The notes beneath the pieces are model-generated. The model saw only the letters and a program-made list of their open reading frames with translations. It was not told the DNA's origin and did no database searches. This document shows positions 24,291 through 36,620 of a DNA stretch of 64,000 bases, in pieces (the first letter of the stretch is position 1; each line of letters begins with the position of its first letter). Made by a program: the position numbers and the translations under genes. The stretch spans positions 12,663,100-12,727,099 of the forward strand of contig NC_079496.1 in assembly GCF_030052815.1 (NCBI RefSeq), written 5' to 3'. This stretch comes from Hevea brasiliensis (lineage: Eukaryota > Streptophyta > Magnoliopsida > Malpighiales > Euphorbiaceae).

Positions 24291-24826
24291 CTTGCCACCA
24301 GTAATGAGAACCTTACCTTTCTTATTGCTTAGCAACTTTAAAGGTTTAAAAAGTAATAACAAATTATAGTTTGTGACAGTTTACGAACACTAAAAATTAA
24401 GCAGTGCTTAGAAAAAAATTGAGTATTTATTACTCTTAATGAAGATACTAGGTTTGGTTTAGAAGCAAGAAGTCCTTAATTGTGACTTTGTTTAAACTTC
24501 ACCTATATAAACACAAGAAGTGATGCCACTTCTATCAAAGTTTGGATAGTAAAATTTTGTAGGTGTTTATGAATTTAGAAGTTAGCACAAGGCCATAATA
24601 TAGTGTCAAAGCTCACGGTGAATGTATTAAAGAAGTTGACAAGATTTATTTGTATGGTGTTTCCAGTCTTATCAATATAGGAATTATGGTTTAATATTTA
24701 AATATAACCATTAATTTTGATGGAATTTTGAAATATTTATACTAATAACGGGTTTAAGTCGAAAGACACCTTCTTTACGCATAAATCTTAATTCATATTG
24801 ATTGTGTTTATCACTAAGTAGAGGAA
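24291..24826 (+). other. Copia 3' untranslated internal region
   Basis: No gene is seen. It ends in the purine-rich 'aagtagaggaa' (24816-24826), the likely polypurine tract just before the 3' LTR. Confidence 0.7.
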
Positions 24827-25280
24827 TGTTAGAAATAGTTAGCGATATGAAAAGTTGTCCCATATTGAAAGAGTGTATATGTTCTAAGAAGTATAAGTGA
24901 TAGATATAATTATTCTAAAAGATACGAAGTAAACTGTTGTATTTATTCTTTTAAGGTACAGGTTAACAGATATAATTATTTTAATAGATACAAAGTGAAC
25001 TGTTGTATCTATTCTAAGAGGAGCAAATGCTTTATAAACAACAGTTTTGAATAAAAATCTATTAACTCTTTTTCTTCTATCTCTTCTCTTCATTTCTACT
25101 TACAATCAACATTATTATTATTTAATTTATTATTGGGAGAATTCTAGAATTATTGTGTAGAATTATATTTTGGCTTTTTTATCCCTGATGGATTTGTCCA
25201 AACTATTCGGTAGCAACATAGTGGAAGGCATAATTCTAACTATACCATTGGAGCCTATTGTTATTATTATTTTTCTAATA
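24827..25280 (+). repeat. Copia 3' LTR
   Basis: 454 bp, TGTTAGAAATAG at the start, homologous to 5852-6094 plus 18678-18912, followed by the duplication GCAAT. Confidence 0.93.
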
Positions 25281-25285
25281 GCAAT

Positions 25286-28200
25286 TGCAAAAAATAAATT
25301 CATCCAGAATTTATTTTGAAAGGATCCAAAGCTGAAATATCTCTATTGATCAATGAGCAAAGCCATCGAGTTAGGAATAGCAAATTGTCTACCCACCTTC
25401 TCATAAACCAACACCAAATTTGCTGGGAAAAATTGCAATGAAGAAATAAGTGTGAGACTAATTCATCTGGGGCCGAATGGTGAGAACATATATTATGGTC
25501 TAAAGATAAAATTCTCAGTTTGTAAAGCCATTCTCGCGAGCACAACCTCTCATTACAAGTTAACCACACCATTAACTTGACTTTAGGAGATGCAAGACCC
25601 AACCATATGTTAGGAAAATTGGGAACATCTTGGCAATTGGCATCTAAGAGGCATCTGTACATGGAGTGAACTAAGAAAGAACCCTTAATATCAGGCTTCC
25701 AAATGAGGCGGTTCTTTATTGTTTTGCTGGGTTTTACATTTCTAAGAGAAATTAAGAGCTGCGAGGCTAAATTACCTTTCTGAGAAAACAAATTCCTCTA
25801 CAAGTAAAACACCAGGACCAAGTGTCACCAACCCAATAGCCCATTTTGGAGACATTAGCAAACTGATCAATCAAAAGAATATGCAGTCTAGGGAAATGAG
25901 TTTTAGAACCTGATTATCACCCAATCACTTATCATGCCAGAATGAGATAAGCTTTCCATTGCCAAGGATATACAGAGTGTTATTTATAACTTAAAAGCTA
26001 TTACCATTTATGGAGGCAACACTTTGAATATGTGGAGGCAGCACTTTGAATATCTTTCCATACTACAGAAACATGATTATCAGATGTTAAGAGAAGCCCA
26101 CAATCATAAGAAAAATGGTATTGTGACCGAAGAACTGATACCTAGCCAGATTGGTGAGTTCCTTGTAACCGCCATAACCATTTGAATGGTAAAGCTTTAT
26201 TATGCAGAAGGATATTGCAAATTCCTAGGCCACCTTTTTGTTTAGGCTTAAGAAGTGATTCCCATTTAACAAGATGAATCTTTCTGACATCAACCGCTCC
26301 TACCCAGAAAAATGACCTCAAGATTTTCTCAACTTTTAGTGCTACAGCTTTAGGGATTTTGAAAACCAATAGGAAATAAATTGGCATGTTTGACAAGGAA
26401 GCTTTTATAAGCATTAAGCAACCTGCCATCGAAAGGATTTTACCTTTTCAGAAAGCCAACTTGTTTTTAATCTTCTGCATAACAGGCATCCACATTGTTG
26501 AATTCTTAGTAGGTAAAGAATCTATCTTGTAACTTGTAACCCTAGTAGCCTTATGAAGAGTGTGCACACAAACATTGATGCTAAACAAAATACTCTTGTT
26601 AAAATTCAGACCCAAACTCGAGACTAACTGAAAGTTGTGTAATATTCGTGTGATAGCATTAATATACTGAATTTCAGTTTACATAAAATAATAGTATCAT
26701 TAGCGAATTGCTAATAGGAGATTTGAACCTCTCCTTGACCCCACTCAAACTCCTTGTAGCTAGTCCTAATTACATGGCCCCATTGTTTCAACCCATTCTT
26801 CATTTTGAGTTCTTCTATAGGCTCCCATTAATTAAAATGGAGACACGAGTATTTGAGATACAAGTAGAAACCCATGCTCTTCACTTCGGAGTGAAATGCA
26901 CGTATTCCATGGATCTTTCAAGGTTGTCCCATCTAACACAATCGAACGCCTTCTCAAAGTTTAGCTTGAATACAAAGCATCCCTTCTTGTTTTTCCTATG
27001 ATAACCCACCAGTTCATTTGCCACTGGGAAAGAGTCCAGAATCTGCCTCCCTTTTATAAAAGCATTCTAGTTGTGACTAATAAGTTAAGGCAGAACTGAT
27101 TTAAGCTGTTTTCTTAGAAACTTGGATATAATCTTTGATCGATAATGACTTACTTTTGTAGTCCTTGACAATTTTGGCATAAGGGCAATAAAAGAAGAGT
27201 GCACTGCATCTGGTAAGGAAGAAGATGAATGAAAATTAGTAACCATTTTGAAGATTTCATCCTTGATCAGAGGCCATGAATTTTTGTGAAAAAGGAAATT
27301 TTGCCCATCCAAACTATGGGCTTTGGTTAAATCACACTGATATAGCATCTCTTACTTCTTTAGTTGCAAAGGCTTCAAAAGCCTTTGAGCATCATATGGG
27401 CTTTAGTTATTATAGTTAAGGGAAGCATAGAGAAATACCAAAGGGCAAATCTGATAGAAACAATCTTGAAAGTGTTCCAAAATAGCCTTTTAAATGCCAG
27501 TTTATCCTCCAGAATACACCTATTATCATTGATAGAAAAAATTCAATTCTTTTGCCACTTGTTACTGCATTAAAGGTGAAAGAATTTAGTGTTTCTATCC
27601 CCCAACCTGCACCAATTGATTCTAGATTTTTGCTTCCAGATTGATTCTAGCCTATTCGACCAATGCTTTACATCTGATTTCAGCCGCTGAATTAACAAGA
27701 TTTCCATTAGTGTAAGATCATGGTTTTTTGTAGTGTCCTCCCACTTATCAAGCTGTAACTTCAATTCATTCAACTTTGATTTCACATTGCAAAAATAGAA
27801 TAATTCCAAACTTGCAACTTCTATTTTAAGAGCTTCAACTTAACAGCTAACGACACACATGGGCTATTTGAAGAGATCTCTTTCCAAAAACCTTCAATAA
27901 CCTCACCAAACTTTGGCCAAGTCCACCATACATCAAAAAGTCTCATAGATTTTGGTCCCCAGTCTAAGGATCAGTGGTAAGGAGAATAGGATTATGGTTA
28001 GATTACAGATTGTCCTCATGGCAACCTTTTTAAAAGCAAATTGGGGAATCCAGAAATCCAATGAGAAGACACTAAGGATCTATCAATTTTGCTCATTGAC
28101 ACTAAGTTCCTCCAGATGAATTTCTTTCCTCTCAAGGGAATATCAATAAGATTAAGATTGATCACTAATATGTGAAAGTTACTCAACCTAACCAAAGAGT

Positions 28201-28750
28201 ATCTGCAACTTCTTCTATCATTCATTTCTAAGACCTAGTTAAAATTCCTCAAAAGAAGAATCGGGATATTTAGAGAGTGTAGCTTTTGCTTAATTTTTAT
28301 CCATGATAATTCTTGTTCTTGAACATCACAAGGTACATAGACACGGGCAATTACAGTATAGAAGTCACTGCTTAAATTATTGCACTTTATTAAAGCCCAG
28401 GAGCTAAAAGTTTCACAATTAACAACATGTATTGAGCCTTTATTCCATGCAACTAATAGACCCCCAAATGAACCGCATGCATTAATAGAGACTCTGCCAT
28501 GATCACCCATGCCCTAAAAGCTTTTGATTGTGGAAAAGGTAATAGAGGAGCATTTCGTCTCAACAAGACCAACCAAATCCACTTGGTGCTTCCAAATTAG
28601 ACCCCTGAGGAAAGATCTTTTAACAGATCCTTTAATACCCCTCAAATTCCATGATAAAAGACACAACATTGTTCAGGGATATAATAGAGCTGAAAAATCA
28701 AGAAACAAGAAAATAAGGAAAGACATTTGCTCAATGACAAGATTGGAATA
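25286..28750 (-). pseudogene. L1-like LINE ORF2 (endonuclease-RT), degenerate
   Basis: Minus-strand fragments appear in the order of an L1-clade ORF2. From about 28668 there is MLCLLSWNLRGIKGS, VDLVGLVETKC (endonuclease start); then GGLLVAWNKGS and LIDIPLRGKKFIWRN...IDRSL (28510-28016). Next is WKQKSRINWCRLGDRNTKFFH (27660-27570, read with a break), then the RT entry with FIALMPK (27348-27085). Next is LIKASLSNMPIYFL ... FFWVG ... GGLGICN (26429-26142), and finally the zinc-binding RT tail with IWLGLASPKVKLMVW and HLFLHC (25791-25300). Stops and frameshifts separate the pieces and part of the RT core is unreadable. Its 3' tail lies at 5765-5851. Confidence 0.9.
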
Positions 28751-29052
28751 GAGGTATTAGCAGGCTTGATTGAAGGTTTTGCGATTGGCGGTGATTGTTG
28801 TGACGTCTAATTTAATTTACAAAGACAATTTGACTAAATTTTTTTTCTTATCTCAACACCTAACTATCTCAAATAACTTTGAGGCCTTCAATCATTTGGC
28901 TCAAAATAATTAACTTAAATTATTTTGATAATTAAATCCTAGGGTATATAAATTTGATGTGAGAATGTTAAATTGCTAAGCCAGAATTTAGCTCTAATTT
29001 ATAATTCATTAATGCCTCAAACGCCATGGGTAGCCCTTTCCTTACAGATTTG
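28751..29052. other. unassigned AT-rich sequence
   Basis: It lies between the LINE 5' side and the next LTR element. I see no coding region or repeat structure. It may include LINE 5' sequence or original flank. Confidence 0.5.
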
Positions 29053-29057
29053 CTAAC

Positions 29058-30424
29058 TAATATGTAGTATATTTATAGAGTTAATTGTATTAATTCATAT
29101 AAATATTTAGTCTTTTAATTAATTTTAATTACATTTTTGTAGTTTTATTTAGCTAAACGTTAACTTTTTTCTTTTTAATTGATATTTGTTCTTTTTAAAA
29201 AAAATTATAAAGATTGGTGAAAGTTAGAGAGAAGTCTAAAATTGGGTGGAAAATCTCACCCCCAGCTATGAGATTCACATGCTCAGCTGTGGGATTGAAG
29301 AATTTACATTGCTTCTTGTGGGATGGTAATAGGGAGCATGGCCAACCATGAGATTGCCTCTTACACTCAACTCATTGCTGGCCATGAGATAGTCTGTTGA
29401 GGTTATTTTTCACCTAATAGATTTTTGACACATCATCAAGAGTGGGGGAATAATCCAAAAGAGAGAGGAGTTGGGAATTTCTGAATGAGAAAGGGGAAGA
29501 GAAGTTTTGGAGGATTCCAAAACACAAAAATATGAACCAATTTTTGTTGGAGCAAGGGATTTATAAGGAGGATTTTGGAAGCTTGAATGAGGAGGACACC
29601 AATTCACATCTTATAGAGTTTTATCTTCTTCCTTTTTAATTTCATTTCTTTGGGAGAAACACATTTTTGTTGAATGATGTTGAGTTTTGATTGTTTGAGC
29701 TTTTTTGTGGTTTTTGACATTATAAATGGCTAGATATTTTAGCTAGGGATTTGATATAGCTTGACTTGATTTAATATCTAGATTTTAATCTAATTTTTTC
29801 TACTTTGCTAATAGCTATTATTTTTAAGTTTAATGCTTTTGAGTATCTTGGCCAAATACTTGAATGATGTTAGATTTATAATCTATGATTGAAAAACATG
29901 ATTATGAGTTTGATTTGATAATAATTATCATAGATTTCAATTAAGAGTAGAAACTAAGATTGGGTCTATGGGGTTTTATTGAAATAATCTTTCTCTTAAT
30001 ATTCTAATTAATTAAGTGATTTTCTATTGGGAAATAGGGATTAATTTTTTAATTAGAAGATTTGATGATACCCGAAAGGGATTATTAATTTTTTTTTTAA
30101 TTATTAACCCTTGTAAAGAGTAGTTAAAATTGATTATTAGATAAAATTGATTGAGATTAATTATTGCGTCAAGTGAAATCAATATCCCTAGTCATTTTTA
30201 TTTGAATTTAAACCCAAAGTTTTCATTCTTTTATTAGTTAATTTCCAATTTTAGTTAATTTCATCTTTAGTTCAATTTTGATTTCTTAAATTTAATCCAA
30301 TTTGATTGTCTGGATATTAGTAAAATTAATATAAAATTTTAAATTAAAGATAATCCTCGTGGGAATGATATCTTACTCACTCTTTATTACTTATACGAAT
30401 TCGTGCACTTGCAGACACGTATCA
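29058..30424 (+). repeat. 5' LTR of the LARD-like element
   Basis: It starts TAATATGTAG (mutated from TGATATATAG in the 3' LTR) and ends CACGTATCA. It matches 31080-31213 plus 34355-35581 throughout. The antisense open frame at 29410-29607 recurs at 34438-34767 only because the LTRs match. Confidence 0.9.
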
Positions 30425-31079
30425 AGTTTTTACACAGTCTACTCCGCTAGTTCAAGTTGTATGTAACTAGGAACATTAATGAGCCCCATATTTGTTTTTG
30501 GGTCAAACAACAGCATGGAATATGAGTATGCAAAGTACCTTGAATTTGAGATTGCTGCGTGTCGGTGCCTTCATGACTAATGTTGGTATTCACATAAAAA
30601 GGCAAATGAGAGTATAAGGAAGAGTGCCAAAATGTGTTGTTCATATCTATAAAATAAGTGTAAACAAATAAAGAAATAAGGAACGAATTGAAAATTAAGG
30701 TTTTTGCATGTTTTAATTCATGATGATATGTTGATTTTCATTTCTATTTTATTTTGATTGTGCTTTTTGAATCTCATGAAAATACTATCTTATTAGTGGA
30801 AATAGACTAATGAAATTGCATGTTTGGTTAGCGCGCAAAGTTTAATTGCTTTATTGAAATGTATAAAGTTCTATTTGAGAATGAACAGGTTGAAATGATT
30901 AAACTATGGAATTTAATTTTTGAATTTTTGATTGAGGTGATTAAATTATAGCATTTGGGTGGAATTATTCTTTTCTAATTTGATTTATCAAATTTGCAAC
31001 CATCTTTCTCAAATATCTCATTTGTGCTTTATATATTCTTTTGCTTGGGAACAAACAAAAACTCAATTTTGGTGGTATT
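30425..31079 (+). other. internal region of the LARD-like element
   Basis: 655 bp without coding potential. A decayed PBS-like start (AGTTTTTACACAG) and a decayed pre-PPT block at the end are the only recognisable parts. Confidence 0.75.
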
Positions 31080-31755
31080 TGATATATAGTATTTTAATAG
31101 AGTTAATTGTATTAATTCATGTAAATATTTAGTCATTTAATTAATTTTAATTATATTTTTATAGTTTTATTTAGCTAAAAGTTAATTTCTTTCTTTTTAA
31201 TTGATATTTGTTCTGTAACACCCTCCCGGTAACCATTCCGTACATCCTACTGTTCCGGTGACCAGTGTCGGTCCGGACAGCTAGAATGTCCGGAAAAATA
31301 TTTAAACAAAAGTCAGGAACCATAATTAACTCAAATATTAATAAGAAAAATTTAGTAAAAATTTTAGAAATAAAATACAACCAAGTAAAACGAGCCGGTG
31401 CCCAAGCGATGGGTAACCGGAGGGAAGTTGCGGTTCTCGCAACGAGGAGCCCTAGACCCGGGGGAAAAATTATAAAATAATTTTTGGGACTCCAGAGAAG
31501 GGAAATTGAGGTTCCCATGGCATTAGAATGCCAAGAAAATACCTAGAAAAATTTTTCAATCGGTACAGCCAATTTTAACCCGTTAAGCCAAACGGAGGGC
31601 ATTTTGGTCATTTCGCCTTCCGAGGTGATTTTTGGCCGACTTGTCCAGTTGAGTAAATAATTAATATGACATAAAATATGAAGAAATATTGCTAGAAATT
31701 AAATTGAAAATGAGTAGTGGAGGAAAGAAAAGAAATTGAGGAAAAATGGCTTTTT

Positions 31756-31776
31756 ATGACATCAAAGTGATGTCAT
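31756..31776. promoter_or_regulatory. U3 palindrome, copy C
   Basis: Arms ATGACATCA and TGATGTCAT are perfect over 9 bp around AAG, in the 5' (U3) part of the LTR. Comparable palindromes occur in copies E and I. Confidence 0.55.
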
Positions 31777-32678
31777 TTATAAATTTCAACCAATCACACT
31801 TAAGCCATTGTTTGACTAACCATTAAAAGAGATAAGAGAAGACCAAATTCAACAAAATTTTAGCAGCCATCCTTCTTCTCCACCAAAAACGTGAACCTTC
31901 CCTTCCACCCTCCATTGGAGCTCAACCAAGCAAGCTTGATTTCCCACCTTGTCTCACCATAAAATCCTAACCTAGCTTCACTAAAACTTGCCCTAGCACC
32001 TTGCTAAAGCCTTTGGCAGCCAAGAAAAGCCAAGAAAGTGAAGGAATTTCTTGGGAAAATTCTGCCCAAACAAGGTTAGTGCATATATGTGTAGTAAAAC
32101 TCATTTATTCCATGAATTAGGCTTGTAATGAATTAGATATTGTGAATTAATGAAACAAATTCATGGGTACCTCCACCAAAGAATTCGGCAGCCCTAATAG
32201 AGGAAGGGTTTTGAATGTTTTTAATGGACTTAGCATGAGTTGGAGATTGTATTTAAGTTATATATTTACATATATGTTGAACTAGGGTGTTAATTGAGGG
32301 TTTATGGGTAAAGTGCATTGGACATTAGGGTTTTGAGGCATGAAAATGTGACTTGGCTTATTAAACTGTTAAAGAACAATCTAATGGTCAATAAGTGACC
32401 ATTTGAGGTATGTTGAACACAATTTGGACTGAAAAATGGTATGGTAAACTCAAAGTGTAAACTGCCCTATGGACAGCAGCATAGGGACTGAGATTTCAGT
32501 CCCTTTGCACTGCCATAACTTGGGCTGTGCTTGTCCAATTGATGTTTGGCCAATTGGACATGAAACTAGGCTTATAATGGCACATTTTTGCTGAAGAAAC
32601 CATGCCCAAAAGACCAAAGCAAAAGGGTCAAAACTCAGCCACAATCCGGAACCCTGAAACTGCCTCTGCAGAATTTGA

Positions 32679-32705
32679 CCAAATGAACAGTAACTGTTCA
32701 TTTGG
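32679..32705. other. conserved LTR palindrome, copy C
   Basis: Thirteen-base arms (CCAAATGAACAGT and its exact reverse complement) surround a single A. Confidence 0.8.
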
Positions 32706-33684
32706 CCATAAGTCACTGTAGATTTGGTCAATTGGTCTGAAATTTTTACAGCAACAAGTTAAGACATAGACAAACAACTTTCATGAAGGAACCTACCCCA
32801 AATTATGGCCAGAACCCATTCAACCAAGTGACTCAAGTCACTGTTCATGCACTGTAGATATGGTAAAATTTTGCAGACTGCATATCCGGGCAGCTTGGGT
32901 TTTTGAGCCATATCTGGAGCTACAAAACTCCAAATGGAGTGATTCAAAAAAGGAAATTCAACTAGACAAAATAAGGAACAACTTTCATGTTTTACATTTC
33001 TTCAAATTCCAACAGTAACAGTGTCCAATGGAACAGTGAAGTTAGGGCACCAAAACTGAAATTTTCTGCTAGTGTGGGTTACACTTTGAAATTGCAAAAA
33101 CACTTAATGCCAACAAGTTTTAAACACCAAATGTGGTATGTTGGGAGTGCCAAAGTTGATATACACATTTTTATGCTAAAAGTCAACATTTTTGTTGACC
33201 AATGATGAATAGTGACACCGAAAAAGTTGAAATTCACAAATTGAAAAATTTAAAAGTTCCAAATGCCCTAGTATACCTAACAAGATTGGTTTGGATAGTT
33301 TGGCATGCCAATAGGGTTCCGTTAGCAGTACATCACATGGCAAAAATGCCATTCTGTGATTTCATGGCTTTTAGCCATTCTGACTTTGCATTGAGACTTG
33401 GCCTTGTGCCTGATATCATTCTGACTTGTTAGGCATTACATTTGCCTGCCGGGAGATGCATATGTGACCGATGGTGTGACGGCCCGAGGTACTAGGTACC
33501 CAGTGCCAGTTTACCCGTTATCCAGTCCAGTCGTCTAGTGTAGGTTACTTGGGCAACCAAATGAATGAAAATGAGCAATTGCAGAAGAAATAAACGAATG
33601 GATATACAAATACATAACAAACAAAACATGTACATACAATACATATTTATATATGTCATTTCTTGTTATTTTATTATTGCACCA

Positions 33685-33702
33685 CTAAGCATTATTGCTT
33701 GG
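33685..33702 (+). other. conserved LTR stem-loop, copy C
   Basis: CTAAGCA pairs with TGCTTGG (one G-T wobble) around TTAT, in the context 'gcaccac...cgcgttgc'. Confidence 0.6.
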
Positions 33703-35586
33703 CGCGTTGCTTTTGCCACGCGTAGGTACTGGAGATCCTGATCGTGAGCCCAGTAGACCACGGTAGGTAAGTCCATCCGATTACGCTCGATGTCCGTGTC
33801 ACCTCACTACCTGCAGTGCATTGGTAGGGCACTAGGTGTCATTTTGTCATTTTGATATTTTGTAACAGATTTTTCTTCATATGTAAATTAAACTTGTGTA
33901 ATGTATATTGATGTATATGTAAATTATGAAAATTGTATTTCTTAATGGAAAAGTAAATGTTTACTTGTGATTATATGCAGACATCACATGTGAAATGATG
34001 AATGAAAATAGAAATTGAAATGTTGAAATCTTGATATTGAGTTTGGTGTTGATAATGGATGTTTGAGAAATATTATTGAGATGATGGAATAAAAAAATAT
34101 TGAAAGTGTTTTTAACAGGTTCCGAAGAACGGTTTTCTCCATTTTTAGCCGGTACTCCGCCGGATTTTCTTTAAAAATTTTCGGAACCTTAAATGAATAA
34201 TACTTTTGATAAATGGTTTAAATAAATTGTATTTCATAAATTATATGCAAAAGCATTGATATAAATTAATTGAGGAATATTAGAGTGTGCCGGTACACCG
34301 TGTGGCATTACTTACTCGGGTATACTGTACACGGGTAAGGGGTGTCACATGTTCTTTTTAGGAAAAATTACAAAGATAGATGAAAGTTGTAGAGAAGTCT
34401 AAAATTGAGTAGAAAATCTTACCCCTAGCCATGAAATTCACATGGTCAGCTGTGGAATTGAAGAATTCACATGGCTTCTTATGGGATGGTAATAGGGTAC
34501 ACGGTCAGCCATGAGATTGCCTCCTACACTCAACTCATGGCTGGCCATGAATGGTCTGTTGAGATTATTTTTCATCCAATAAAATTTTTGACACATCATC
34601 AAAAGTGGAGGAATAATCCAAAAGTAAGGGGAGTTGGGAATTTCTAAATGAGGAAGGGGAAGAGACATTTTGGAGGCTCCCAAAACACAAAAATATACAC
34701 CAATTTCTATTGGAGTAAGGGATTTAAAAGGGGGATTTTTAAAGCTTGAAGGAGGACACGAATTCACATCCTATAGAGTTTTATCTTCTTCCTTTTAAGT
34801 TCATTTCTTGGGGAGAATCTCATTTTTGTTGAATGATGTTGAGTTTTGATTGTTTGAGTTTTATTGTAGTTTTTGACATAATGAGTGGCTGGATATTTTA
34901 GCTAAAAATTTGATATAGCTTGACTTGATTTAATCTCTAGATTTTGATCTAATTTTCTTTACGTTGCTAATAGTTGTTATTTTTGAGTTTAATGCTTTTG
35001 AGTATCTTGGAAAATACTTGAATGTTGTTAGATTTATAATCTATGGTTAGAAAATATGATTATGAGTTTGATTTGATTACAGCTGTTATAGATTTCAATT
35101 AAGAGCAGAAATGATGGTTGAGTTTATAGGGTTTTATTAAAACAATCTTTCTCTTAATACTCTAATTAATTGAGTAATTCTCTATTAGGAAATAGGGATT
35201 AATTTTTTAATTAGAAGGTTTGATGATGCCTAAAAGGGATTATTAAATGCTTTTGATTATTAACCCTTGCAAGAGTAGTTAAAATTGATTATTAAAAAAA
35301 ATTGATTGATATTAGTTATTGACCTAAGTGAAATCAATATTTCTAGCCATTTTTATTTGAATTTAAACCTAAAGTTTTCATTGCTTTTATTAGTTATTTT
35401 CCAAATTTAGTTAATTTCATCTTTAGTTCAATTTTGATTTCTTAAATTTAATCCCATTTGATTGTCTAGATATTAGTAAAATTAACACAAATTTCGGCAA
35501 TTAAAAACAATCCTCATAGGAACAATATTTTACTCACTTTTTATTGCTTATACGAATCCGTGCACTTACTGACATGTATCACTAAC

Positions 35587-35727
35587 TTGCACAATTTTCT
35601 AACCTAAGATGCAGAAATTCAACTTAGAAGATCCAATTAAAACATAAACCTTTTTCCTCATATCTGGTAGATAGCTCGTTATGCTATGCAGGTAGCTCGT
35701 TATATTAGATAGATATCTCTAAAAATT
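35587..35727. other. short unassigned spacer
   Basis: No gene. It holds a two-fold 'ggtagatagctcgttat' / 'aggtagctcgttat' direct repeat. Confidence 0.5.
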
Positions 35728-36602
35728 TGTTAGAATTATGACTCAAAATCTTAGTTGGATTTGGAGAGATATTTTCCTAATTTAAATGAGAGAAATATTC
35801 CTCAATAGGATAGAGAAATATTTAGAATAGAATTCTTATTTTAGTATTATTTCTGAATTGAGTGGGACTCCTAATCAGATTAGAATTAAGAGAATTAACT
35901 GTCACACCTTACCCCTCTGTAAGGCATAACATGATCCCGTAGAATACCTAATGAACTACCACACTTCACCTACCGATAACTCATTAAGTACCCTACAAGG
36001 GATTTTAAAACAATTTTCTTATTTTTGATAAGTGGTGAGCATTTTCTAATAAGTATTTAAAACATTTAGTTAAAAATTAAAACTAGTTAATATTTTTGGT
36101 CCATTTTAGTTTTCCGCAAATTTTATAAAAATTTTGACAGAGTTTCCTCTGTATTTTGAGAAAACCGTTCTTCGAATACTTGTAAAAAGCACTTCTAAAA
36201 ATTTTTCTCGACAACTGCTTCAATTTCAAACTCAATCTCAATCAATTTCTCAACACATTTATCAACTTTCAAATTTCAAATCCACTATCAAAATACTCAC
36301 AATCCATTTCATTCATATTTCATTTGAAACAGAACAATTTAGATACATCATTACAACATTTACATTAAGAGAATTTCAAACTGCAATATACATTACAACT
36401 TTATACAAAATTTTATACAAACTACTCAAGACCCATTTTTACATGTCCATACATTTATGTGCAATATATACATCAAAAGAAATATTTACAGTTAGGGTAT
36501 AAATTATACCCGAAGACTTCAAGCTGATAGCTCTTCACACCTCAGCAGCTCAGTCTGCTGCTCCTCTAGTCTATGTATCTGCGACAGCAATAGAAGCTAT
36601 CG

Positions 36603-36620
36603 CTGAGTACTAGGACTCAG
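36603..36620 (-). other. conserved LTR stem-loop, copy E (changed stem)
   Basis: CTGAGT pairs with ACTCAG. It lies beside 'gtggtgcac' (plus strand) exactly where the other copies have CTAAGC/GCTTAG. Two base pairs differ on both arms, so pairing is kept. Confidence 0.6.

Larger units (their letters stand above)
5852..25280 (+). mobile_element. degenerate Copia retrotransposon with two nested insertions
   Basis: The 5' LTR starts TGTTAGAAATAG at 5852 and ends TTTTTCTAACA at 18912. The 3' LTR runs 24827-25280 and ends CTAATA (a mutated CTAACA). Both ends are flanked by GCAAT. Without its nested guests the 5' LTR is about 478 bp and the 3' LTR 454 bp. The coding region is heavily deleted: a gag remnant is joined to the end of reverse transcriptase and then RNase H. 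Protease, integrase and most of RT are missing. It contains an Athila-like element in the 5' LTR and solo LTR B in the RNase H region. Confidence 0.92.
31214..34349 (+). mobile_element. solo LTR C of the long-LTR family
   Basis: 3136 bp from TGTAACACCCTCCCGG to AAGGGGTGTCACA, flanked by TGTTC (31209-31213 and 34350-34354). There is no internal region. It shares long blocks with A, including 'ggtgtgacggcccgaggta' and the 'gcaccactaagc' stem-loop. Of the five copies it appears to keep the family's palindromes best. Confidence 0.95.
29058..35581 (+). mobile_element. non-coding Athila-related LTR element (LARD-like)
   Basis: LTRs are 29058-30424 (1367 bp) and 31080-35581 (about 1361 bp once its guest is removed), flanked by CTAAC (29053-29057 and 35582-35586). 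The internal region is only 655 bp and encodes nothing. The LTR 3' end shares the 'cctcgtgggaatgata' and 'cgtgcacttgc' blocks with the Athila-like LTRs. The internal region starts AGTTTTT like theirs. The sequence before the 3' LTR (gcttgggaacaaacaaaaactcaattttgg...) is a decayed form of the conserved pre-PPT block. I infer a non-autonomous derivative of an Athila-type element. Confidence 0.9.
31080..35581 (+). repeat. 3' LTR of the LARD-like element, split
   Basis: It starts TGATATATAG and ends GACATGTATCA. It is interrupted at 31213 by solo LTR C and resumes at 34350. Confidence 0.9.

Noticed and set aside
28751..29052. Search for the LINE target-site duplication
   Set aside because: No convincing match to the sequence before the poly-T at 5765 was found, so no duplication is claimed.
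36134..36502. 122-residue frame in LTR E
   Set aside because: Antisense to the LTR, low-complexity, no motif.
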